In this document: one piece after another, positions 12,633 through 19,061 of the stretch
Layout of the letters: the number at the start of each line of letters is the position of its first letter
How positions within the stretch are numbered: the stretch's first letter is position 1
IMG/VR virus record: IMGVR_UViG_3300032087_002112
Span: 1-20,252 of that record
Direction: 5' to 3' (one strand)
DNA from: a virus
DNA: 20,252 bases
Notes under the pieces: model-generated
Database searches by the model: none
Seen by the model: the letters and a program-made list of their open reading frames with translations, nothing else
What the model was told of the DNA's origin: nothing
Program-made: the position numbers and the translations under genes

Positions 12633-13583
12633 ATGGCACAACCTACAAATTCTTTCAGCTCGTATGATGCTAAAGGCAACCGTGAAGACCTGATTGATCA
12701 GATCTACATGGTAGAACAAACCCGCACTCCGTTCAGCTCTCGTATTGCGAAAGTGACAGCGACTGCAACCAATCACGAATGGCAAACTGACGACCTAGCA
12801 GCAGCATCAAGCACCAACGCTGTTATCGAAGGTGATGACGCAAGCACTGATGCAACTGTAGCGACTACTCGTTTAGGTAACTACACTCAGATTTCTGACA
12901 AGGTTGCCCGTGTTACTGGTACTCAGCAATCAGTTGATCACGCTGGCCGTTCTGATGAAATGGCTTACCAAGTGGCCAAGCGCATGACTGAGCTTAAGCG
13001 CGACATTGAAAGCTCAATGCTTGCTAATAATGCGAAGGTTGCTGGTAATGATACCACTGCTCGTGAAGCGGCTGGTGTTGAATCTTGGATTGCAACCAAT
13101 ACAAGCGCTGGCGTTGGTGGTTCTGATCCTACTGGCGACGGTACTAATGCTCGTACAGATGGCACTCAGCGTGCATTCGTTGAAGATGACCTTAAGTCTG
13201 TATTGGCTGCGTGTGCTGACCAAGGCGGTGACCCTAACCTTGTGCTAGTTGGCTCGTTCAACAAGCAAGCAATGTCGGCGTTCTCTGGTAATGGCACTAA
13301 GACCTTCGAGGCTAACTCTCAAACGCTTAACACTGCTATTGATATTTATATCAGTGACTTTGGTACTCTTGAAGTTGTTTATTCTCCGTTCTCTCGTGAT
13401 CGTTCAGCATTAGTGCTAGACACTTCACTATGGGCAATGGCCACTTTGCCAGGGCGCGCATTTATGCAAACAGAACTGGCTAAAACTGGTGACACCGAGC
13501 GTAAGCAAATCCTGACCGAGTGGACTCTTGAGTCTCGCAATGAGTCAGGTAACGGCATCATTGCTGACCTTACAACCTCTTAA
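12633..13583 (+). CDS. Major capsid protein, DUF5309 / SU10-like
   Basis: A 316-aa protein with AGAGGTAAC before the start. N-terminal REDLIDQIYMVEQTRTPFSS, then HEWQTDDLAAAS, ISDKVARVTGTQQ and AYQVAKRMTELKRDIESSML are characteristic of the DUF5309 (SU10 major capsid) family, with the HK97 fold: a long spine helix at about residues 108-130 and a beta-rich P-domain after. It is much shorter than P22 coat (430 aa) and does not carry an obvious I-domain, so the capsid comes from a different lineage than the tail genes around it. High copy is suggested by the own hairpin after the gene and a nearby internal promoter upstream of scaffold. Confidence 0.88.
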   Translation: MAQPTNSFSSYDAKGNREDLIDQIYMVEQTRTPFSSRIAKVTATATNHEWQTDDLAAASSTNAVIEGDDASTDATVATTRLGNYTQISDKVARVTGTQQSVDHAGRSDEMAYQVAKRMTELKRDIESSMLANNAKVAGNDTTAREAAGVESWIATNTSAGVGGSDPTGDGTNARTDGTQRAFVEDDLKSVLAACADQGGDPNLVLVGSFNKQAMSAFSGNGTKTFEANSQTLNTAIDIYISDFGTLEVVYSPFSRDRSALVLDTSLWAMATLPGRAFMQTELAKTGDTERKQILTEWTLESRNESGNGIIADLTTS

Positions 13584-13590
13584 TTAACAA

Positions 13591-13604
13591 GGGGCTTCGG
13601 CCCC
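13591..13604 (+). terminator. GC hairpin with TTCG loop after the coat gene
   Basis: GGGGC-TTCG-GCCCC (13591-13604) is a very stable stem with a UUCG tetraloop, eight bases after the coat stop. No T-run follows, so full termination is unlikely. It may stabilise the 3' end of coat mRNA or reduce downstream expression. The next ribosome site (AAGGA, 13608-13612) lies just beyond. Confidence 0.5.
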
Positions 13605-13618
13605 GCTAAGGATTCTAT

Positions 13619-13792
13619 ATGAGTGAAAGTAAAGAGAAGTTAATCAAGGTTTTGGCAGTTCGCAATATCTGGGTAAAAGGCCCTAAAAAAGCCGTCAAGG
13701 TTCCAAAGGGAACAGTCGTTGAATTATCCAAAGAAGACATTGCAAACTTCGGCAAAGCTGTAACCAAAGATATTCCAGAGGATGCAGAATGA
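13619..13792 (+). CDS. Small protein after coat, 57 aa
   Basis: ATG 13619 follows AAGGA (13608-13612) at six bases. The product is basic and reads as a small beta-barrel-like protein: KLIKVLAVRNIWVKG, KKAVKVPKGTVVELS, then SKEDIANFGKAVTKD. The pattern 'VPKGTVVELS...D' is common in small phage head-region proteins that bind next to capsid or serve as linkers. I do not know a function. Its stop overlaps the next start (ATGA at 13789-13792), so the two are translationally coupled. Confidence 0.7.
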   Translation: MSESKEKLIKVLAVRNIWVKGPKKAVKVPKGTVVELSKEDIANFGKAVTKDIPEDAE

Positions 13793-14139
13793 GCGCACAT
13801 GATTTAGGTAAGGTCGCCTTGCAGGGTGTTATTGATGACATCTCTACGGCTGGCCAAGTATACATTCCAGTGCCTGAGCAGTTTGATGGCACTGTTGTTC
13901 AATTGGTTGCAACGCTTGACAGTGCTATTACTGTTGCAGATGCAACGCTTACCGTAAAAAACTCTGATGGTACAACCATTGGAACGCTTGTGGTTCCATT
14001 TAGTGGCTCGGCTGCTGGAGATACTGTTGAAGTATCACTTAACGGCTTGTGCCGCCCTAATGAAGCTATCGAGGTAGAAACTAACGGCGGTTCAACTACT
14101 GCCGCTAAATGTTATGTAACGGTGGTTATTAAACGATGA
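13789..14139 (+). CDS. Probable head decoration protein, 116 aa
   Basis: The protein is almost wholly beta strand: VQLVATLDSAITVADATLTV, TTIGTLVVPF, DTVEVSL, EAIEVET, KCYVTVVIK, a compact sandwich of about 100 residues. Small beta proteins directly after coat in phages of this type are often capsid decoration or cement proteins. No sequence motif proves that here, so the call rests on fold pattern and position. It is coupled to both neighbours by ATGA overlaps. Confidence 0.5.
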   Translation: MSAHDLGKVALQGVIDDISTAGQVYIPVPEQFDGTVVQLVATLDSAITVADATLTVKNSDGTTIGTLVVPFSGSAAGDTVEVSLNGLCRPNEAIEVETNGGSTTAAKCYVTVVIKR

Positions 14140-14453
14140 GCGAATGGCGGGAACTGAGCAAAGACAATGGCGTTACAACATACTTTCGAGAAAAGAACGG
14201 AAGAATTGAATACAACACTGTTGAGGATGTGTCAAAGCATCTGGCTCTAAACCGCCAAGCAAAGGCCAAGGAGTCAGGCAATTGGAAGGGTGACATGCAT
14301 CATGTTGCTAGTATCCCCCAAACTCTCTACATGGAATGGTGGAAGGAGTTTGGCGGGAATCCAATGTCTCCAGAACACCAGCCACGACTAATGCGTAAAT
14401 TGCAGGAGCGTGAATGGTCACAGTTACGAGTTAAATCAGGTCGCTTAATATGA
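14136..14453 (+). CDS. Hypothetical head-region protein, 105 aa
   Basis: Overlaps the previous gene by four bases (ATGA). The N-terminal half is polar (FREKNGRIEYNTVEDV). The C-terminal half has HHVASIPQTLYMEWWKEFGG and ends with LQEREWSQLRVKSGRL. 'ASIP..ly..WwkEfG' followed by 'W..lR...GR' is a pattern I associate with small proteins encoded near head-tail connectors of several podoviruses. Its function is not established as far as I know. Position between decoration and adaptor genes suggests a virion or assembly role. Confidence 0.6.
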   Translation: MSEWRELSKDNGVTTYFREKNGRIEYNTVEDVSKHLALNRQAKAKESGNWKGDMHHVASIPQTLYMEWWKEFGGNPMSPEHQPRLMRKLQEREWSQLRVKSGRLI

Positions 14454-15076
14454 GTATCAGCACTTACACAACACTAAAGCAGGCTGTCTTTGATTTCTCA
14501 GGCCGTGACGACCTATCGAGCAAGTTTGCATCTATTCTGCAGGTTGCCGAAGACTATATTTATAATAACGATACCCAGCCGCTACGCACAACGGAGCTAA
14601 TCACGACTAGCACTGTGACGACTGTTGCTGGTACTAACTCTCTAGCGTTACCCGCTGGCTTTATGAGCGGCCTTAGCGTGCTTATTAATATTGGCGGCGG
14701 CAAAAAAGAGCTGACCAATACAAGCCCAGCAGCATTGCGGCAGAATGGCGAGTCAGGATACCCTTGCAAATATGCTATTACTAGCGGGCTAATATTCGAT
14801 TATACACCCGATGGCGCTTATGATATCGACCTTACATATTATGCAAAGCCCGAGCCACTAGATACAGTTAATAATACAAACGACATCTTGACCAACTACC
14901 CGACCATTTATTTATTTGGCTGCCTTAGTGCTATTGCAGACATGACTGGCGAAATGAATGATGCAGATATGTATTATCAGAAAATGATACGCGCAATACT
15001 TGGTGCTATGCGCTCTAATCGCAAGAAACGCCACGCACCAGGCGCTACATCAACAATCAGAGGTGCAACACCTTAA
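14450..15076 (+). CDS. Head-tail adaptor, gp4/phage-adaptor family-like
   Basis: A 208-aa protein coupled by ATGA overlap to the previous gene. It starts with a helix (TYTTLKQAVFDFSGRDDL), has SILQVAEDYIYNNDTQPLRT near residues 27-46, a beta insertion (TVAGTNSLALPAGFMSGLSV) and C-terminal helices (YPTIYLFGCLSAIADMTG, DADMYYQKMIRAILG). This layout is typical of adaptor proteins that bind under the portal and close the head, as P22 gp4 (166 aa) and the larger gp4-like relatives do. A role in joining portal to the gp10-type hub fits the gene order. Confidence 0.75.
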   Translation: MSISTYTTLKQAVFDFSGRDDLSSKFASILQVAEDYIYNNDTQPLRTTELITTSTVTTVAGTNSLALPAGFMSGLSVLINIGGGKKELTNTSPAALRQNGESGYPCKYAITSGLIFDYTPDGAYDIDLTYYAKPEPLDTVNNTNDILTNYPTIYLFGCLSAIADMTGEMNDADMYYQKMIRAILGAMRSNRKKRHAPGATSTIRGATP

Positions 15077-16488
15077 TGGCTACTCGCTTCAAGACTGTAA
15101 ATTATCCAGCGGTTGGAGCCAGCTATAAATCTCCAGCACTACCAGCATCGGCACAGCGAACCGTTAATATGTACCCTGAAAATGTACAAAACGGATTAAC
15201 TGATGTTGTGCTTCATGCGTTCCCGGGACTTGATCGCCAGCTATCCGGTAATTCAGGCGAATTTGACAGGGGCCTGCATCGTTTCAAAGGCAATCTATAT
15301 CAGGTTGCCGGCTCTCAGCTATACCTTGTTAGTCCTACCTTTGTGAGAACACCTATCGGCTCTATCGGCGGTAGTGATCAGGTATCAATGGCAAACAATG
15401 GCTCGACCATGATCATTGTTACTAATGGCGATGGTGAATACACATATGACGGCTCAACATTTGCAGCGACCCCCTTGGGGCAGAATCCTTCTAATGTCGA
15501 ATACCTGAACAACTCTTTCTTTTTTGATGATGACGATGGCCGTGTAAGTGTGACCGACCCAGGCACTACCACAATCCCGCCATTGAATTACTTTACTCCT
15601 GAATCAGCGCCTGATGAGCTTGTTCGGTCTTATGTGTTCAACCAGTTTATATATTTATTTGGTGAGCGCACCATTGAGCCTTGGCAGTACACTGGCGTAG
15701 GCACGCCTCCAGTTGAACGCATGAATGGTGCAATTGTAGAAAACGTGGGATTGTCTGGGCGCAATGCAATAACCAATACAGAGAAAGCTATCTATTTCGT
15801 ATCCGACAAAGGGTCTGCTGAGCAGCTACAAGGCTTTAGCCCCAATGAAGTATCAACGGTAGCGGTAGCTAATGAATGGCGCACATACACGCTTACAGAC
15901 GCTATTGCGCAATCAATTGATATCCTAGGCTTAGACTTTGTTATTTTCTCGTTTCCAACCAATGGCAAAACTTGGTGTTATGTTGAGCAATACGACCTTT
16001 GGTTTGAGCTGGAACATGGCACTGCAAGCGGAAGATGGCGTGGTAATTCAATTATCGAGGTTTACGGTGAGACAATTGTGGCCGACTACGCAACAGGTAA
16101 TATCTACAAATTAAACCCTGATGTGTACACAGATAACGATACAGTGACAGTTCGCGAACGAATCTTTGCGCCATTAGCTGGTGAGAAGTTTGGCAATCCT
16201 CGCCAGTGGTTCCAATGGAATGAGTTTGGCCTATCATTACAAACAGGCATCGGCAATGCAGCAGAGCGTAACCCTTTGCTAATGGTTTCATTTTCGACTG
16301 ATGGCGCGCAAAGCTTTAGCAATGAGCGATTTATTGACCTTGGCGATACTGGTGAATACATGACCAATGTCAGAGTTTACGACAACAAGCACTTTCAAGA
16401 CTTGACGGTCAAATTGCGGTATACTGAGCCTACTAAATTCAGTTTATTTTCAAGCTATATGAAGATAAGAGAAAGCGGCAGACGATGA
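15076..16488 (+). CDS. Packaged DNA stabilisation / tail hub protein, P22 gp10-like
   Basis: A 470-aa protein, nearly the same length as P22 gp10 (472 aa). It begins with ASYKSPALPASAQRTVNMYP, and contains AFPGLDRQLSG, GLHRFKGNLYQVAGSQLYLV, a long stretch of repeated beta blades, WQYTGVGTPPVERMNGAIVE and GLSGRNAITNTEKAIYFVSD. These are hallmarks of the phage-stabilise family, which forms the hexameric hub below the adaptor ring and keeps DNA from leaking out. Start overlaps the adaptor stop (TAATG) and its stop overlaps the next start (ATGA). The call is strong. Confidence 0.9.
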   Translation: MATRFKTVNYPAVGASYKSPALPASAQRTVNMYPENVQNGLTDVVLHAFPGLDRQLSGNSGEFDRGLHRFKGNLYQVAGSQLYLVSPTFVRTPIGSIGGSDQVSMANNGSTMIIVTNGDGEYTYDGSTFAATPLGQNPSNVEYLNNSFFFDDDDGRVSVTDPGTTTIPPLNYFTPESAPDELVRSYVFNQFIYLFGERTIEPWQYTGVGTPPVERMNGAIVENVGLSGRNAITNTEKAIYFVSDKGSAEQLQGFSPNEVSTVAVANEWRTYTLTDAIAQSIDILGLDFVIFSFPTNGKTWCYVEQYDLWFELEHGTASGRWRGNSIIEVYGETIVADYATGNIYKLNPDVYTDNDTVTVRERIFAPLAGEKFGNPRQWFQWNEFGLSLQTGIGNAAERNPLLMVSFSTDGAQSFSNERFIDLGDTGEYMTNVRVYDNKHFQDLTVKLRYTEPTKFSLFSSYMKIRESGRR

Positions 16489-16775
16489 GTAGACAGGTAA
16501 ATAACCCAACAGGATGGAATAAGATACGCCCGAACGAGTGGCGTGTTGGCGGTTTTGCAATGTATTTCATGGGCATAGAGCGTTTTTGCCAGCAGGTTTA
16601 CGAGAATTTATCAGGCATTAAAGAGCAGCGATCTTTTACAGTGGCCACGCTTCCAGCAGCCTCTGACTATGAGGCGCATACTATTTACGTTTCAGACGAA
16701 ACAGGCGGCGCAACACTGGCATTCAGTGATGGCACTAATTGGCGCAGAGTTCAAGATAGAGCGGTGGTGAGTTAA
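16485..16775 (+). CDS. Small tail-region protein in the needle (gp26) position
   Basis: A 96-aa protein coupled to gp10 by ATGA overlap. Residues 1-45 contain WNKIRPNEWRVGGFAMYFMG and RFCQQVYENLSG; residues 48-96 form a small domain FTVATLPAASDYEAHTIYVS and LAFSDGTNWRRVQDRAVVS. The latter module occurs in many phage tail and fibre proteins. In P22 this slot holds the tail needle gp26 (233 aa, coiled coil); this protein is too short and lacks a coiled coil, so it is not a needle homologue by sequence. A virion role at the tail is inferred from position. Confidence 0.65.
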   Translation: MSRQVNNPTGWNKIRPNEWRVGGFAMYFMGIERFCQQVYENLSGIKEQRSFTVATLPAASDYEAHTIYVSDETGGATLAFSDGTNWRRVQDRAVVS

Positions 16776-17239
16776 TGCCAGCTAGTTATCTAACCATGAA
16801 TAGAATAGATGACAAGCAAGCAACAGGCATTTGTGACGGTGAGTTATGGGACAGAATAAGCCCTGATGGTTGCACAAAAGAAAACTCAGAGCTTCCACCT
16901 GAATGGAACTATCTTGCATTTAATAATGGTATTAGAGATGTTGGTTTTTGGGCCTACCATTATATTGATGCCAAAACGCTAGGTATCCATATCAATATAC
17001 TTAGTGAGTTCCGCAATGATTACGGGCTACAAGCAGGCGAAAAGCTGATATCACACATTAAAGACAAGATGATGTTGATTAATAGCGTTATTGCTGAAAT
17101 ACCAGAATGCTATCCAGATGTGATAAAATTCGCTAAGAAATTCGGATTCAATCAAGTCGGAACTAACAAAGAAAGCATTGTAAAAAATGGCGTTAATTCC
17201 GACCAAGTTATTTTAATATTAGAGATTGAGGGTAAATAA
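16775..17239 (+). CDS. gp14-like head/ejection assembly protein (DUF2824), GNAT-like fold
   Basis: A 154-aa protein placed just before the gp7-like gene, as gene 14 is in P22. It contains WNYLAFNNGIRDVGFWAYHY, LGIHINILSEFRNDYGLQAG and KFAKKFGFNQVGTNKESIV with a strand at the end (QVILILEI). This resembles the DUF2824/gp14 family. The run of strands and helices with a C-terminal 'a.k.GF...G' looks like a GNAT acetyltransferase fold, but I see no sure acetyl-CoA loop beyond 'RNDYGLQAGEKL' (a possible R-x-x-G-x-G/A variant). Role in P22 relatives is head assembly or ejection; enzyme activity is speculation. Confidence 0.75.
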   Translation: MPASYLTMNRIDDKQATGICDGELWDRISPDGCTKENSELPPEWNYLAFNNGIRDVGFWAYHYIDAKTLGIHINILSEFRNDYGLQAGEKLISHIKDKMMLINSVIAEIPECYPDVIKFAKKFGFNQVGTNKESIVKNGVNSDQVILILEIEGK

Positions 17240-17240
17240 T

Positions 17241-17951
17241 ATGGGCGCAGTTAGAAAAATTGGGGACACAGTAGGCGGTGTTGTTGGAAGTCTTACAGGT
17301 GAGAACGCGGCAGACGCGGCTCGTGATGCGGCTAATATCCAAGCAAAGGCAGCTTTAGCGCAAGCCGAGGCAACCAAAGAAGCCACAGCAATGACGGTAG
17401 AAGAGCAGCGCCTAGCTCGTGAGCAATCGCGTGCTGACTTGCAGCCTTTTACAGAATTCGGCACTGGGTTTATGGGTCAAACGCAAGACGCTGTGAATGC
17501 TTCTCAGGCGTTATTCAATGACCCTACTAGCATCATGCAAAATCCAATGTTTGCAGCATTACAAGAAGAAACACGCAGGCAAAATCTGCAAAACTCTGCT
17601 GTAGGTGGTCGCCTAGGTACTGGCGGCGCATTGGCCGGACTTGAGAATGCAGCTTTGCGAACTGGCTTTGATGTGCTAAACCAAGAGCGTAATGCACAAT
17701 TGCAAAACGCTTCTTTTTTATCCAATCTAGTAGGTATGGGCCAGAATGCAGCGGCAGGACAAGGCGCGGCATCAATACAGGCAGGCGGCAATATTGGCAG
17801 CCTAACCATGTATGGCAATCAAATAGCAGGCAATCAAACAATAGGCGCGGCTAATGCGCAGGCGGCGGGTGTTGTTGGTGCGGCTAATGCTCAGAGCCAA
17901 GGTATTATGAACACGCTTAATCTTGGTGCTACAATTTACGGAGCTAGATAA
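17241..17951 (+). CDS. DNA ejection protein, P22 gp7-like
   Basis: ATG 17241 is chosen over an in-frame TTG at 17226; it starts one base after the previous stop, with GAGGG eight bases upstream. The 236-aa product (P22 gp7 is 229 aa) has a Gly-rich opening (VGGVVGSLTGENAADAARDA), an Ala/Glu/Gln-rich helix, LQEETRRQNLQNSAVGGRLG, and a small-residue-rich C-terminal half. That half contains an 11-residue imperfect repeat (GAANAQ at about residues 202 and 213), also visible as a 33-base repeat in DNA (17847-17861 and 17880-17894). Such proteins are packed in the head and ejected with DNA to form a channel across the cell envelope. Confidence 0.8.
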   Translation: MGAVRKIGDTVGGVVGSLTGENAADAARDAANIQAKAALAQAEATKEATAMTVEEQRLAREQSRADLQPFTEFGTGFMGQTQDAVNASQALFNDPTSIMQNPMFAALQEETRRQNLQNSAVGGRLGTGGALAGLENAALRTGFDVLNQERNAQLQNASFLSNLVGMGQNAAAGQGAASIQAGGNIGSLTMYGNQIAGNQTIGAANAQAAGVVGAANAQSQGIMNTLNLGATIYGAR

Positions 17952-19061
17952 ATGGCGGTTGATTCTAAAATTGCATTAGGTGTTCAGGCTCCTGATGTTA
18001 TGTCGGCAATATCCGGCGGGCTTAAAACTGGCGAGCAATTGCGTACATCTGGTGTGCGTGAGCAGTTATTGCAGCAGAAAGCACAAGCCAATCAAATGAT
18101 CATTGAGCAATCAAAACAAAACCAAGCGCTCCAAGGTGTAATGAATTATGGCCGCGTAATTGATGGCCTTGCTAATATTCCAGATTTAAGGCAGCGCGCA
18201 AAAGTACTGGCGCAGCAATCACCAATGCTTGAAGAGGCTGGAATTCCTGTATCTCAACTCGCCTCGATGGATTTATCAGACGCGGGACTTAGTCAGCTAC
18301 AAGCCACTATCCGCCCGTTTTTGGCCAAGCAGCAAGCTCAGGCTCCTGCTAATGTAAAATCGTTTGAGTATTTCCAAAATGTATTACAAAGCCCTGAGTC
18401 GTCGGAGGATCAGAAGAAAGCGGCGCGTATTGAGTTAAAACTAGACGCCCCAGCGACAACTGATTATCAGAAATCAATGCTTGAGATTAAGGAAGAGGCA
18501 GCCAATCTTAAGCGATTAGAAATGCAGGCAGAAAAAGAAACCAATGAGCTTAAAAAGGAAAAGCTAAAAGCCGAGGTAGAAGCGAAGCAAGCAATGGTAG
18601 AGCAAGGGAACCAGAAGATAATCGAATCAGTGCAGCGTGATGTTGCTACTATAGATAGCACACTAAGCACTGTCGGCGCTCTATCTGACCACGAAGGGCT
18701 AGATGCTGCTGTTGGTGGAACTTCTATTTTCCCAACGCTCCCTGGCAGCGCTGCTGCAGATTTTGAAGCCAAGCTTGAGCAATTAAAAGGCCAACAATTC
18801 CTAACAGAAGTGACGAAGATGAAAGGCATGGGCGCTCTATCTGAGAATGAGGGGAAAAAATTGGCTGCAGCTGCATCATCTCTTGAGCTTAGCATGTCAG
18901 AAGATGCATTCAGAAAAGAACTGAAATACATTCAAGATACGATGGCCAAGGCGCGCAATAAGCTAGCTGGAAAATTACCAGTACAGCCAGCCCAGCAAAA
19001 CCAGGCTCCTGCTACCACTGAATTGTCAGACGAAGACCTACTTAAACAACTGGGATTATAA
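17952..19061 (+). CDS. DNA ejection protein, P22 gp20-like
   Basis: Begins directly after the previous TAA, with GGAG (17940-17943) eight bases upstream. The 369-aa product is shorter than P22 gp20 (471 aa). It starts MAVDSKIALGVQAPDVMSAI, then long Gln-rich helices (REQLLQQKAQANQMIIEQSK), a globular part (LRQRAKVLAQQSPML), a charged coiled coil at about residues 178-225 (EEAANLKRLEMQAEKETNEL) and a C-terminal domain with TKMKGMGALSENEGKKLAAA. 'KGMGALSENEGKKLAAAASSL' style segments are frequent in gp20-type internal proteins. Order between gp7- and gp16-like genes supports the call. The C terminus is a Gln/Pro linker plus DEDLLKQLGL. Confidence 0.8.
   Translation: MAVDSKIALGVQAPDVMSAISGGLKTGEQLRTSGVREQLLQQKAQANQMIIEQSKQNQALQGVMNYGRVIDGLANIPDLRQRAKVLAQQSPMLEEAGIPVSQLASMDLSDAGLSQLQATIRPFLAKQQAQAPANVKSFEYFQNVLQSPESSEDQKKAARIELKLDAPATTDYQKSMLEIKEEAANLKRLEMQAEKETNELKKEKLKAEVEAKQAMVEQGNQKIIESVQRDVATIDSTLSTVGALSDHEGLDAAVGGTSIFPTLPGSAAADFEAKLEQLKGQQFLTEVTKMKGMGALSENEGKKLAAAASSLELSMSEDAFRKELKYIQDTMAKARNKLAGKLPVQPAQQNQAPATTELSDEDLLKQLGL

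Noticed and set aside
17820-17895. Repeat array such as CRISPR
   Set aside because: Only two imperfect copies of a 15-base unit with a 33-base period, explained by the GAANAQ protein repeat in the ejection protein.
18467-18931. 154-codon minus-strand open frame under the gp20-like gene
   Set aside because: Ser/Ala-rich shadow of a Glu/Lys/Ala-rich coiled coil, with no recognisable domain; unlike the HNH case there is no protein family evidence.
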